Notes: generated by a model not told the origin, from the letters alone. 64,000 nucleotides of DNA from Paenibacillus durus (GCF_000756615.1 NZ_CP009288.1:2356001-2420000); one strand, 5' to 3'; positions 26,800 through 35,794 are shown, counted from the first letter of the stretch. Numbers and translations: made by a program.

Positions 26800-26831
26800 G
26801 GGTTTCGTCCTTGACGAAATCCCCTTTTTTT
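26800..26831 (+). terminator. Terminator-like hairpin upstream of the thioredoxin-like gene
   Basis: GGGTTTCGTC / GACGAAATCCC pair with one bulge and a CTT loop, followed by CTTTTTTTG. No forward gene ends nearby except the exonuclease 480 bp upstream, so it may insulate or attenuate. Confidence 0.45.
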
Positions 26832-26916
26832 GTCCAAAAACTCTATACCGTCCGGGAAACACTCGGATTTGCCGGGGAAACTAACGGTAAATACGCGGTA
26901 CTTCCGATGCTTCCGT

Positions 26917-26960
26917 TTGAAACTTGCCTAGACGGGGGTACAATAGGAGTTAATTACTCC
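26917..26960 (+). promoter_or_regulatory. Promoter with palindrome before the thioredoxin-like gene
   Basis: TTGAAA (26917-26922), a 16-bp spacer and TACAAT (26939-26944). The inverted repeat GGAGT-TAATT-ACTCC (26946-26960) covers the predicted start point and could be an operator. Confidence 0.5.
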
Positions 26961-26981
26961 ATTTGTAAAGGAAAATCTACG

Positions 26982-27596
26982 ATGAAGATGGCAAACCGCA
27001 GAAACCTGGTAATCGTCATTTTGGCGTTAGTTGCGGTATCCGTTATTTTGCTGCGGAATCGCGAAGGCAAGACGGAAAATGTTCAGCATGTTAATGATGC
27101 GCCGCCGGCTGAACAGGCCATTCTTCCAGCTGACGGCAAGACCCTGCCGACCGAGAGCGGACCCAAGGCTGGACTTCTGGCGCCCTCTTTTACAATTCAG
27201 GGTGAGAATGGGACCGTTTATGCAGTAGGCGGAGCAAGGGATAAGGCCGTACTGCTCAATTTCTGGGCTTCCTGGTGTGATCCTTGCCGGGCAGAAGCGC
27301 CTGAATTAAACAAAATAGCCGAGAAGTACAAGGATACGCTTGATATTTATGGGATCAATGTGACAAGCTACGATTACAAGGCCAATGCCGACCGTTTTGT
27401 GAAAAAGTATAAGCTTATCTTTCCCGTAATGTTCGATCTTAAAGGAGAGGCTTATGCCAAATACAATGGCGCCGTGTTTCCTACCAATGTGCTGATCGAC
27501 CGCAGCGGCGTTATTTCCGAGATTATTCTCGGGGGACTAACCGCAGAGCAGCTTGATGTGAAACTGGAGAAGCTGATGCAGCAGCAGCGCTTGTAA
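26982..27596 (+). CDS. Membrane-anchored thioredoxin-like protein (ResA/TlpA type)
   Basis: A 204-residue protein with one N-terminal membrane anchor (about residues 7-24), an extracytoplasmic spacer, and a TlpA-like domain from about residue 65. The redox motif is WASWCDPCRAE. ResA-type proteins reduce cytochrome c apoproteins or other exported disulfides; ccd or res genes are not adjacent, so the client is unknown. The start at 26982 (MKMANRRNLV) has AAAGGAAAA upstream and places the signal anchor at the N-terminus; the longer upstream frame would bury it. Confidence 0.88.
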   Translation: MKMANRRNLVIVILALVAVSVILLRNREGKTENVQHVNDAPPAEQAILPADGKTLPTESGPKAGLLAPSFTIQGENGTVYAVGGARDKAVLLNFWASWCDPCRAEAPELNKIAEKYKDTLDIYGINVTSYDYKANADRFVKKYKLIFPVMFDLKGEAYAKYNGAVFPTNVLIDRSGVISEIILGGLTAEQLDVKLEKLMQQQRL

Positions 27597-27696
27597 GAAT
27601 AGCACGACCAGCAGAGGCCAATCGAACTCTTATTGAGCTGTCCTGAGTGACCCGATTCGGTTGCTGCACATGGTGACGATATCGAACTGATTTTGT

Positions 27697-27744
27697 GAAA
27701 AAAGAGCCGATTCCGCGCGGATGCGCAAGGGAAGCGGCTCTTTG
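27697..27744. terminator. Terminator between convergent thioredoxin-like and cimA genes
   Basis: AAAGAGCCG / CGGCTCTTT stem with an internal GCG(...)CGC helix. The minus strand ends in TTTTTTCAC, so it mainly serves cimA; the plus side has only TTT. Confidence 0.8.
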
Positions 27745-27781
27745 GCATTCTCTAACTGATTGTTACTGTTGAGCGGTTAAA

Positions 27782-29401
27782 TTAATGATTGACCAGGCCG
27801 CGCTGCCCCAGATCCAGAAGATCAGTCACTTCCGGCGACATTTGACCGAGCAGGGCGTAGCGCATACTGTCAACCAGCGCTTCCCAGCTTGCCTCGATAA
27901 CGTTGGCGGATACGCCGACAGTGCTCCAGGTATCACTGTAATTCTTGGATTCGATCAGCACACGGACCTTCGCGGCAGTCTGATCCTTCTCGTCCAGCAC
28001 ACGGACCTTGTAATCGGATAGATGCATGTCTTTCAGCTGCGGGAAATGAGCCAGAAGCGCCTTGCGCAGCGCATTGTCCAGAGCATTGACGGGGCCATTG
28101 CCTTCGCCGGCGGTATAAAGAGTTTCGCCTCCGACCTTTAGCTTGACGAATGCTTCCGAGACAACCGGTTTTCCGGCGGATTTCTCTACGAGCATCTTGA
28201 ACGACTCGAAGGTGAACAGTTCATTCATTTCACCCGTCGCTTCACGGAGCAGCAGCTCGAGCGAAGCATCGGCGCCTTCGAACTGGTAACCTTGATGCTC
28301 CAGATCCTTGATCTTATCGATTACTTTGCGCGCCTGCTCGCTGCTAGGGTCAAGATTCAGGCCCATATCCTGCGCTTTGGACAGTACATTGCTCTGACCG
28401 GCCAGTTCGGAGACCAGCACACGCTGCTTGTTGCCGACCAATTCGGGAGCGATATGCTCGTAGGTGCGGGAGTCACGCAGAATGGCGGAGACGTGAATAC
28501 CGCCTTTATGTGCAAAAGCCGCGCTGCCTACATAGGGCTGATTTACCGGCATATTAACATTGGCGACCTCGCTGACGTAGCGGGCCGTATTCGTAAGCTG
28601 CGGCAGAGAATCCGCTGGAATGCAGCTGTAGCCCATCTTGAGCTGCAGTGTCGGAATGATGGAACAGAGGTTGGCGTTGCCGCAGCGCTCGCCGTATCCG
28701 TTGATCGTTCCCTGCACCTGCCGGGCACCGGCCTCTATTGCGCTGAGCGCGTTGGCTACGGCAAGCTCACAGTCGTTATGGGTGTGGATACCGAGCGGCG
28801 CGCCGGGCAACTGAAGGGTCAAAGAAGATATGATATCCCGGATCTCATGCGGCAGCGTCCCTCCATTGGTATCACACATTACGAGCCAATCGGCTCCCGC
28901 TTCGCGAGCGCGCGACATGACTGCCGCGGCATACTCGGGATTATTCTTATATCCGTCGAAGAAATGCTCGGCGTCAAAAATGACTTCAAGCCCCTTGCTT
29001 TTTAAATATGCGATGGAATCGCCGATCATGGCGAGATTTTCCTCTAGACTGGTTTGCAGGGCGGTATGCACATGGAAGTCCCATGATTTTCCGACCAGCG
29101 TCGCTGCGGGTACGCCTGCTGCCAGTATACGCTGGAGATTGTCATCTTGGTCCGCCTGCGAGTTCTTGCGGCGCGTGCTGCCGAATGCGGTAATTTTGGC
29201 GTTCAAATGAAGATCTTTCACTCTTTTGAAAAATTCGATATCCTTCATATTGCTTCCCGGAATGCCACCTTCAATGTAGTGCACACCCAGATCGTCGAGT
29301 TTCCTGGCGATTTTCAGCTTGTCGTCCGCCGACAGACTGATTCCTTCGCCTTGGGTGCCGTCGCGCAGCGTTGTATCGAAGATGGAGATGGACTTAGACA
29401 T
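27782..29401 (-). CDS. cimA: (R)-citramalate synthase
   Basis: A 539-residue enzyme of the isopropylmalate/homocitrate synthase superfamily. It condenses pyruvate and acetyl-CoA to citramalate, opening a threonine-independent route to isoleucine. FDTTLRDGTQGEGISLSADD is the N-terminal catalytic motif; GIHTHNDCELAVAN and GTINGYGERCGNANL follow in the TIM barrel. The C-terminal regulatory LeuA dimer-like domain begins near residue 400. Length and the TQGEG motif fit the CimA branch rather than LeuA. AGGAGG lies five bases before the ATG and directly abuts a repeated inverted-repeat element (29411-29480). Confidence 0.93.
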   Translation of the reverse strand: MSKSISIFDTTLRDGTQGEGISLSADDKLKIARKLDDLGVHYIEGGIPGSNMKDIEFFKRVKDLHLNAKITAFGSTRRKNSQADQDDNLQRILAAGVPAATLVGKSWDFHVHTALQTSLEENLAMIGDSIAYLKSKGLEVIFDAEHFFDGYKNNPEYAAAVMSRAREAGADWLVMCDTNGGTLPHEIRDIISSLTLQLPGAPLGIHTHNDCELAVANALSAIEAGARQVQGTINGYGERCGNANLCSIIPTLQLKMGYSCIPADSLPQLTNTARYVSEVANVNMPVNQPYVGSAAFAHKGGIHVSAILRDSRTYEHIAPELVGNKQRVLVSELAGQSNVLSKAQDMGLNLDPSSEQARKVIDKIKDLEHQGYQFEGADASLELLLREATGEMNELFTFESFKMLVEKSAGKPVVSEAFVKLKVGGETLYTAGEGNGPVNALDNALRKALLAHFPQLKDMHLSDYKVRVLDEKDQTAAKVRVLIESKNYSDTWSTVGVSANVIEASWEALVDSMRYALLGQMSPEVTDLLDLGQRGLVNH

Positions 29402-29410
29402 ATACGTCCT

Positions 29411-29480
29411 CCTAAAAGTTTTGATAGCATAACTTCCGTGAGTGTACTTCGCAAAACTGGCATCGGAAGCATAAACTTAG
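29411..29480 (-). repeat. Single copy of the 65-bp inverted-repeat unit before cimA
   Basis: AGTTTTG (29417-29423) and CAAAACT (29452-29458) flank a 28-nt loop, then GGCATCGGAAGC follows. Arms, loop length, the flanking GGCATCGGAAGC and the adjacent TCCTCCTAAA (ribosome binding site on the minus strand) are shared with the triplet at 47924-48097. Confidence 0.8.
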
Positions 29481-29690
29481 CGGGAATGAATTTTTATATT
29501 ATACCATTTTTACGCTGGAATGTAACAGAGAACTCACACATTAATATTTAATTTTAGTAAAAAAGAGCGGGAAATTCCCGGCGGGCAGGCCTTTCAAACC
29601 GGATTGACCTGTTAAGCGGGGAGCGGTATGCTAAAAATTAGCAGGGTAATTGGCGCAGCACCAGTATTACCATGAAGGAAGAGGGCTGAT

Positions 29691-30986
29691 ATGAGCGATA
29701 ATGTAGACCGGTATTATCCCGCCAGCGGCCGGGTGATATTGCATGTGGATATGAATGCGTTCTACTGTTCCGTCCATGAGGCGGAGAATCCAGAAGCCTA
29801 TAAAGGAAGGCCGACAGCGGTGGCCGGAAGCGTGGAGCTCCGCAAAGGAATAATCGTCACCTGCTCCTATCCTGCAAGGCGGCGCGGCATTTCTACAGGC
29901 ATGCAGGTGCAGAGGGCCTTGCGCGTGTGTCCGGAACTCATTGTCATCAAGCCCGATTTTCATCTCTACCGCCGTTATTCGGCAGCCTTCATGCAGATTG
30001 CCTACAGCTATACGCCATTGCTGGAAGCGGTATCCATCGACGAATGCTATCTTGACATTACAGGGTCGCGGCAGTTCGGCACACCGCTGGAGATTGCCGG
30101 GACCATACAGAACCGAATCATGGATGAGCTTGGATTGCCATGCTCCATCGGAATTGCGCCCAATAAGCTGCTGGCCAAGATGGCCTCCGATCTCAAGAAG
30201 CCTAGCGGTATTTCTGTCTTAAGACTGCGGGATGTACCGAAGGTACTGTGGAACAAGCCCTGCGGAGAGATGTTCGGGATCGGCGCCAAGACGGCGGATA
30301 AGCTGAAAAAATTGGGCATCTACAGCATCGGTCAGCTGGCTGCGGCGGATGAAGGAATGCTGCTTGATACTTTCGGCATTCTGGGCTCCTGGCTTAAACG
30401 CGCAGCGAATGGCATTGACGATTCCCCCGTGAATCCAGAGCGGGAGCAGAGCAAGTCCATCGGCCATACGACGACGTTGCCCGGCGATATTTCAGGGATA
30501 GCCGAAGCGCGGCCGGTTCTGCTCGCCTTAAGCGACCAGGTGGCCAGAAGACTGCGTAGGCAGAAGCTCGTTGCTTCCGGCGTTCAGATTACCGTGCGGA
30601 CCCCTGATATGAAGACAATCACCCGCTCGCGGCAGCTGGAGGTTCCTACCGAGACAGCTGAGGATATATATAGAGCGGCCTGCGCATTGTTTCAAAAGCA
30701 TTGGGGTGAGGAGAAGCCTATCCGTCTGCTCGGAGTGACGCTGCACGGCTTGTCTCCAAAGGAGGATTCTGCCATTCAGCTAGATCTTTTTGATTATGAG
30801 CGTCAGCCGAAAAAGGAATCGTTAAACCAGGTAATGGATATGCTGCGCAACAAATTCGGCGAGAATGCCGTGCTGACAGCAGGGATGTTAAGCGATCCGC
30901 ACACGAATCTTCTGCGCAATCACAAGGCGCGCGGCACCTCGCTGCAGAAGGATCAGCTGCGCTCTCCCCAGCAGGATGAGGAGTGA
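29691..30986 (+). CDS. dinB: DNA polymerase IV (Y family)
   Basis: A 431-residue translesion polymerase. VILHVDMNAFYCSVHE supplies the first metal Asp and SIDECYLDITG the Asp-Glu pair. The thumb HhH segment (GIGAKTADKLKKLGI) and the little-finger domain (about residues 245-360) follow in order. AAGGAAG precedes the ATG. I see no GAAC-N4-GTTC LexA box in the 290-bp upstream gap, so SOS control is not supported here. Upstream bases 29568-29580 form the palindrome CGGGAAATTCCCG. Confidence 0.94.
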   Translation: MSDNVDRYYPASGRVILHVDMNAFYCSVHEAENPEAYKGRPTAVAGSVELRKGIIVTCSYPARRRGISTGMQVQRALRVCPELIVIKPDFHLYRRYSAAFMQIAYSYTPLLEAVSIDECYLDITGSRQFGTPLEIAGTIQNRIMDELGLPCSIGIAPNKLLAKMASDLKKPSGISVLRLRDVPKVLWNKPCGEMFGIGAKTADKLKKLGIYSIGQLAAADEGMLLDTFGILGSWLKRAANGIDDSPVNPEREQSKSIGHTTTLPGDISGIAEARPVLLALSDQVARRLRRQKLVASGVQITVRTPDMKTITRSRQLEVPTETAEDIYRAACALFQKHWGEEKPIRLLGVTLHGLSPKEDSAIQLDLFDYERQPKKESLNQVMDMLRNKFGENAVLTAGMLSDPHTNLLRNHKARGTSLQKDQLRSPQQDEE

Positions 30987-31026
30987 CATGATTTAAGCAG
31001 TAATGACAAAAGCGCGGGAATACGGA

Positions 31027-31055
31027 TTGAAATTACCGTCTTTTTATATTAATAT
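31027..31055 (+). promoter_or_regulatory. Promoter of the ferredoxin gene
   Basis: TTGAAA (31027-31032), a 17-bp spacer and TAATAT (31050-31055), about 100 bp before the start codon. Confidence 0.55.
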
Positions 31056-31152
31056 GACAAGAAGAAACGACACTCGTCCATCAAGGAACGACAATCGTTA
31101 TAACAACAGCCTGCTCTCGGGCGGCTGATTGATTAGTAGGAGGCAGAACATA

Positions 31153-31389
31153 ATGGCTAAATACACTTGGGTAGAGAAAGATACCTGCATCGCATGCGGA
31201 GCCTGTGGCGCTACCGCTCCTGACATTTACGATTATGACGACGAAGGACTGGCTGAAGTCATCTACGAGGGAGACGCCAACCGCGGTGTAACGGACATTC
31301 CGGAGGATTTGTTCGACGATCTGCAAGATGCTGCAGACGGCTGTCCGACGGATTCCATCAAGATTGCAGATGCACCGTTCAACAAGTAA
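31153..31389 (+). CDS. fer: 4Fe-4S ferredoxin
   Basis: A 78-residue Bacillus-type ferredoxin with one [4Fe-4S] cluster. Ligands are Cys12, Cys15 and Cys18 in TCIACGACG and Cys64 in DGCPTDSI. The rest is acidic, as usual for this electron carrier. The start ATG 31153 has TAGGAGG ten bases upstream. It has its own promoter and terminator. Confidence 0.95.
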   Translation: MAKYTWVEKDTCIACGACGATAPDIYDYDDEGLAEVIYEGDANRGVTDIPEDLFDDLQDAADGCPTDSIKIADAPFNK

Positions 31390-31431
31390 GGTTAATTCCG
31401 CCGTTTCACGGATTTATTAATTGGACTCATG

Positions 31432-31480
31432 AAAAGACATCCCGGTTCACAGATTTTATTGTGACAGGGGTGTCTTTTTG
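31432..31480 (+). terminator. Rho-independent terminator after fer
   Basis: AAAAGACATCCC / GGGGTGTCTTTTT with an inner TCACA/TGTGA stem and a T5 tail. Confidence 0.85.
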
Positions 31481-31541
31481 CTGTTTTTGGTCCGATATAT
31501 AGTATAAATATTAAGCCTGTTCCAACCATACGGAGGCAGCG

Positions 31542-32981
31542 ATGAAAAATTCACAGTACCTCAAGCAGTACGTACAGATGCATCCCGACAATAAAATGGC
31601 GTGGTATTTGCTGGGTAAGGAATATAAGAAAAACGGGCAGGAAGGCAAGGCGAACTACTGCTTCAACCAGGCCGGAGGCGTGTACGAGGCCTTTGAGCAG
31701 AGCAAAGTGCCGTCCGATATGCTTCGGGAATATGAAGAAGAATTGCTAAGGACGGCAAGGGAGCGGGAGAAGCGGAATGGCAGGATACGCAGGTTGCTCC
31801 TGCTGGTGTCATTTCTGCTGCTTGTTCTGATGCCGGCTGCAGCTAAAGCGCCGGGCGACGGTTCTATGATGACGGCAGTCGAACCTGAGGACCAAGCGAA
31901 AACCGTTCCAGCTGCGGACTCCGAAAGCAGTCTCGATCTGGAGAAGGCTGGCGATTCAGCGGCGGATACACTATTCACAGCCCGGGAAGCTGGCGGTGGC
32001 GGCGCAGCTTCCGCAAGCGGTCTGGCCGGGCTTCTTGGAAGCGGAGGTGGCAAGGTTCCTTCTTTGACGGCTGTGCTTGGCATGCAGCGGTCGGGGAAAT
32101 GGCTGCTCTGGAAGGAGCGGCTTCCGGTGGCGTATACCTTGGAGCGGAACGAGAACGGCAGGACGACGATCCAATCCTACGATGCCGCAGCCTGCGCATG
32201 CAAGCCGCCGGATGTCGGGGCGCTGGCGGACCGCGGGGCCGAATGGCAGCAGCGTCAGGAACAGCTGGCTGCGCTCTGGAGCGCGCTGAACAGCTTTCGC
32301 GCGGCCAAGGGACGGATGCCGGAATCGCTCGGCGAGCTGACTGGCAATTTCCCGGGCAATTGGATGGCTGGGACGACGCCGCTGATGGAGCGGGCCTTCG
32401 CGCCGCTGAAAGCCGAGGCGGAGCGGAAGGCCGCGCAAGGCGCTGATGGCCTGGACGCGCCGGGCGGGGATTCCGGAGCCGCCCCAGGGGCCGCGCCCTC
32501 AGCGGGTAATGGCGGGGCGGAGATGCCTTTCCTGTCTCAGCCGCTCGCCATTCTCGTTGACAAGCAAAAACACCGCTTGGCGGTGACCAGCGGCGGAATC
32601 ATTATTCGGAGCTATGAAGTGGGGCTGGGAGGCACCCGGACGCCGGAAGGCAGCTTCGTCATCACCGACAAGGTTGTAAATCCGAACGGACATGACAACG
32701 GGGAATTCGGCAGCAGGGGAATGCAGCTCTCCGACACCAATTACGCCATTCACGGTACCAATGAACCGGAAAGCGTGGGCAAGGATGAATCATTGGGCTG
32801 TATACGAATGAAGCGAAGAGATATTGAGGAGCTGTTCGATCTTGTCCCTAAAGGAACGAAGGTGCAGATTGCCGGAGGGGGGCTTTTGCCTGATGTAACG
32901 CAGGGTTCAGAGAACCCGTTCTCTCTGAAAGCCGCCGGGAACCAGACCAACCCCCGCAAACAATACCATTGGCTGAATTAA
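31542..32981 (+). CDS. Membrane-anchored L,D-transpeptidase with cytoplasmic TPR-like N-terminus
   Basis: A 479-residue protein. Residues 1-45 resemble one TPR unit (YLKQYVQMHPDNKMAWYLLG, then KEYKKNGQEGKANYCFNQAG). A membrane helix sits at about 84-101 after a basic RRLLL stop, so the N-terminus is cytoplasmic. An Ala/Gly-rich linker follows. The YkuD domain (about 340-450) has AIHGTN with His404 and ESLGCIRM with catalytic Cys420. It should form 3-3 peptidoglycan cross-links or attach proteins outside the membrane. GGAGG lies before the ATG. Its stop overlaps a convergent small gene by four bases. Confidence 0.9.
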   Translation: MKNSQYLKQYVQMHPDNKMAWYLLGKEYKKNGQEGKANYCFNQAGGVYEAFEQSKVPSDMLREYEEELLRTAREREKRNGRIRRLLLLVSFLLLVLMPAAAKAPGDGSMMTAVEPEDQAKTVPAADSESSLDLEKAGDSAADTLFTAREAGGGGAASASGLAGLLGSGGGKVPSLTAVLGMQRSGKWLLWKERLPVAYTLERNENGRTTIQSYDAAACACKPPDVGALADRGAEWQQRQEQLAALWSALNSFRAAKGRMPESLGELTGNFPGNWMAGTTPLMERAFAPLKAEAERKAAQGADGLDAPGGDSGAAPGAAPSAGNGGAEMPFLSQPLAILVDKQKHRLAVTSGGIIIRSYEVGLGGTRTPEGSFVITDKVVNPNGHDNGEFGSRGMQLSDTNYAIHGTNEPESVGKDESLGCIRMKRRDIEELFDLVPKGTKVQIAGGGLLPDVTQGSENPFSLKAAGNQTNPRKQYHWLN

Positions 32982-33115
32982 CTGCCTGTTACAATAAAGA
33001 GGACGATGAAAATAACGACAAGCAGCGCAATGCTGGCGCCGATCCACACAATGGCTTTGCGGTTGACCTCTTCTTTTTTCTGCTGTATTGTAGGCGGTTT
33101 TCGTTTGGTTGACAT
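32978..33115 (-). CDS. Small single-helix membrane protein
   Basis: A 45-residue peptide beginning MSTKRKPPTIQQKKEEV. It has a basic N-terminal half and one C-terminal membrane helix (about residues 22-42, AIVWIGASIALLVVIFIVL) ending VTGS. The ATG at 33115 is preferred to a far upstream open frame because an AAAGGATGG site precedes it. No family recognised. It converges on the L,D-transpeptidase gene. Confidence 0.6.
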   Translation of the reverse strand: MSTKRKPPTIQQKKEEVNRKAIVWIGASIALLVVIFIVLFIVTGS

Positions 33116-33296
33116 ATGAATCGACCATCCTTTTCTCTTATATCTGGATTTCCCTGTGCCCTTATATTGTAATGCGTTTACAAAAAAAATACTATACTCC
33201 CCGTCCATCCCGCTTTTCGCGAAAAGGACTAGAACTTTTCTTTTCCCGCGGAAAAGGCTAAAATTATAATGAAACTTTATGCCTGAAGGAGCGAGA

Positions 33297-34397
33297 ATGG
33301 TGCTGTATCGAAATATTGCGAAACCTGTTTTCTTTAAAATGGACCCGGAAGCAGCACACCATCTCGTCATCGGGGGACTTGAAAAAGCAGCCGCCCTGCC
33401 GGGCGGACGCTCCGCCTTGCGCCTGATGTACGGCGTCCCGGAGACGCCGGAGCTGGCTGTTGACCTGTTTGGACTTCATTTTCATTCGCCCGTAGGGCTT
33501 GCGGCCGGATTAGATAAGAATGCTCAGGCGATCCCTGGATTTTCGTCAATCGGCTTTGGCTTTATGGAGGTCGGTACGGTGACTCCAAAGGGCCAGCCGG
33601 GGAACGAGCAGCCAAGGCTGTTCCGGCTTCCGCCTGATGAAGCGCTCATCAACCGGATGGGCTTCAATAATGAAGGCGCGGAAGTTATGGCGCGGCGCCT
33701 CAAGGCGGAGACCAGACGGACCATTCCGGTCGCGATCAATATCGGACGGAATAAGACGACCGCCAATGAAGCCGCGCATGAGGATTACCGGAAGTGCATT
33801 CGCACACTGTATCCGTACGGTGATTTTTTTGTGGTTAATATCAGTTCTCCGAATACGCCGGATTTGCGTAGTCTCCAGCATGGAAGCGAATTGTCCCATT
33901 TGCTGTCGGAAGTTAAGCAGGAGATGGAGCTCCAGCGCGGATCAAGCAGCGTTCGAAAGAGCATTCTGGTCAAGATTGCTCCGGATGTAAGTGCAGCGGA
34001 GCTTGAATACATGGTGCATACGCTGACAGAAGCGGGTATGGATGGTATTATAGCTACCAACACGACAGTTCGCCGCGAGGGACTCACCCATGAAAGCGCG
34101 TCGGAAACCGGCGGACTCAGCGGAAAGCCGCTGCGGGACAGATCAACGGAAATCATCTCCGCGATCTACCGTCAGACAAACGGAAAGCTGCCGATTATCG
34201 GTTCTGGCGGCATCTTCTCCGCCCAGGATGCCTATGACAAAATCCGGGCGGGCGCAAGCCTGGTCGAAATATATACGGCTCTCATTTATGAAGGGCCGGA
34301 GGTAAACCGCAGGATACATGCCGGGCTGCGGAATCTCCTGAGAAGGGACGGCTTCCGGCATATCTCCGAAGCGGTGGGCGCAGACGTCCAAATATAA
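33297..34397 (+). CDS. pyrD: Quinone-dependent dihydroorotate dehydrogenase (class 2)
   Basis: A 366-residue membrane-associated flavoprotein that oxidises dihydroorotate to orotate in pyrimidine synthesis. The N-terminal amphipathic segment (LYRNIAKPVFFKMDPEAAHHL, shown split: LYRNIAKPVFF, KMDPEAAHHL) is the class 2 quinone-access extension. GLAAGLDKNA binds FMN, NISSPNTPDLRSLQ carries the class 2 catalytic Ser, and IGSGGIFSAQDAYDKI is the FMN-phosphate site. The start is placed at 33297, seven bases after GAAGGAG, rather than at an ATG inside the leader. It lies outside any pyr operon here. Confidence 0.94.
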   Translation: MVLYRNIAKPVFFKMDPEAAHHLVIGGLEKAAALPGGRSALRLMYGVPETPELAVDLFGLHFHSPVGLAAGLDKNAQAIPGFSSIGFGFMEVGTVTPKGQPGNEQPRLFRLPPDEALINRMGFNNEGAEVMARRLKAETRRTIPVAINIGRNKTTANEAAHEDYRKCIRTLYPYGDFFVVNISSPNTPDLRSLQHGSELSHLLSEVKQEMELQRGSSSVRKSILVKIAPDVSAAELEYMVHTLTEAGMDGIIATNTTVRREGLTHESASETGGLSGKPLRDRSTEIISAIYRQTNGKLPIIGSGGIFSAQDAYDKIRAGASLVEIYTALIYEGPEVNRRIHAGLRNLLRRDGFRHISEAVGADVQI

Positions 34398-34522
34398 GCA
34401 AGAATAAGCTTAGCGCTTATCCAAAGCCTTATATTTTACGAGAGACGGATGCAGCCCTTTCAGGGCTGCGCAGCCGTTTCTTCTTAGCTGACGGCGGAGA
34501 GTAAAGAACAGGAGGAAGGACG

Positions 34523-35335
34523 ATGGACGGCAGAGATTGGGGCACTTTTATACTTCCATATGAACAGACAGTGGAAGAACTCAAGGTTAAATTCAAAACA
34601 ATGCGCGCGGAGCTGAAGAAGCGCGAGGAATATACGCCGATTGAATTCGTAACCGGGAGGGTGAAGCGCCTGTCCAGCATTCTGGAAAAGGCGAAGCGCC
34701 TAAATGTGCGTATGGAGGATCTGGAGCAGGGGATTGAGGATATTGCGGGTATCCGGATCATGTGCCAGTTCGTGGAGGATATCCGGCGTGTGGCGGAGTA
34801 TATCCGCGCCCGCAAAGACCTTGAAGTGGTATATGAGAAAGACTACATTACCAATTACAAGGAGAGCGGCTACCGCAGCTTCCACATGATCATCAGGTAC
34901 CCGGTCCAGACCGCCCTCGGGCTAAAGATCGTGCTGGCCGAAATTCAGATCCGCACGCTGGCGATGAATTTCTGGGCGACCATCGAGCACTCCCTGAACT
35001 ATAAATACCGGGAAAGCCTGCCGGATGAAATTAGGCTGCGCCTGAAGACGGCAGCCGAGGCCGCATCCATTCTGGATAGCGAAATGTCCAGCATCCGGGA
35101 AGAAATACTGGAAGCGCAGAAGACATTCGAGGAAAATTCCAACACGACAACCCAGGTGCTTCATGCGATACATCAATTGTATTTCTACCATCTTGTCAAT
35201 GAAGCGATCCGCAGCCAGGAAGAATTCAACGAGATTTGGCAGCGCCAGGATATGGAAGCAATGAAGGAGCTGCTGAGACGGGTGCGCGGAATGATTTCGC
35301 AGGCGAAGAAAGGCGATTTGCCGGATGGGGTATGA
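34523..35335 (+). CDS. relQ: Small alarmone synthetase RelQ/YjbM
   Basis: A 270-residue single-domain (p)ppGpp synthetase. PIEFVTGRVK, EDIAGIRIMCQFV, KESGYRSFHMII and EIQIRTLAMNFWATIEHSLNYKY match Bacillus YjbM closely (segments quoted are the substrate-binding and catalytic strands). It lacks HD hydrolase and regulatory domains. The protein is about 50 residues longer than YjbM at the C-terminus, with a helical extension after EEILEAQ. GGAGG precedes the ATG, and its last 11 bases overlap the DUF309 gene, so the two are co-translated. Confidence 0.93.
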   Translation: MDGRDWGTFILPYEQTVEELKVKFKTMRAELKKREEYTPIEFVTGRVKRLSSILEKAKRLNVRMEDLEQGIEDIAGIRIMCQFVEDIRRVAEYIRARKDLEVVYEKDYITNYKESGYRSFHMIIRYPVQTALGLKIVLAEIQIRTLAMNFWATIEHSLNYKYRESLPDEIRLRLKTAAEAASILDSEMSSIREEILEAQKTFEENSNTTTQVLHAIHQLYFYHLVNEAIRSQEEFNEIWQRQDMEAMKELLRRVRGMISQAKKGDLPDGV

Positions 35336-35768
35336 GCCTTTGTATGTCGCTTATCTGGTCTACTTCAATCGTGACCGCGACTATTTCGAATGTCACGAGG
35401 TTCTGGAAGAGCTGTGGCTCTCCAAGGACCGCGACCCGCTGTATAAGGCGCTGCTTCAGGTAGCCGTGGGGCTGTATCATTACCGCAATGGCAATGCGCG
35501 CGGCGCCATGATCATGCTGGAAGGAGCGGCGGCGAAGCTTCGGGAATATCCGGAGATTACGCTGGGCATTCGTCTTGGCAAACTGGTCCAAGAGACGGAA
35601 AACTATGTTCGGCGGTTAAAGGGGTATGACGATCTGGCATATTACGATTTGACTATCGATATCGTGGACGATAAGCTGTCCGAGGCGGTTCAGGCCGCTT
35701 TGCCGGAAATCAAGCCAAATATCCCCCAGCGGAGGGGACCCCGCAGAGAGCAGTCTAGCCGCCGCTAA
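35325..35768 (+). CDS. DUF309 domain protein
   Basis: A 147-residue protein with the DUF309 signature YFECHEVLEELW near residue 20 and a helical bundle through about residue 110. A basic tail (RRGPRREQSSRR) ends it. Function of the family is unknown. It starts inside the end of relQ and is followed by a strong hairpin, so relQ-DUF309 is a two-gene unit. A link to alarmone metabolism is only suggested by position. Confidence 0.85.
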   Translation: MGYEPLYVAYLVYFNRDRDYFECHEVLEELWLSKDRDPLYKALLQVAVGLYHYRNGNARGAMIMLEGAAAKLREYPEITLGIRLGKLVQETENYVRRLKGYDDLAYYDLTIDIVDDKLSEAVQAALPEIKPNIPQRRGPRREQSSRR

Positions 35769-35794
35769 CCAAGGATTTGCTTATCAATTACGGT

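Noticed and set aside
29402..29600. Possible T-box leader of cimA
   Set aside because: No T-box consensus or antiterminator/terminator pair was seen; the region instead holds the inverted-repeat unit.
29481..29690. Possible LexA (SOS) box before dinB
   Set aside because: No GAAC-N4-GTTC type sequence is present; only the palindrome CGGGAAATTCCCG.
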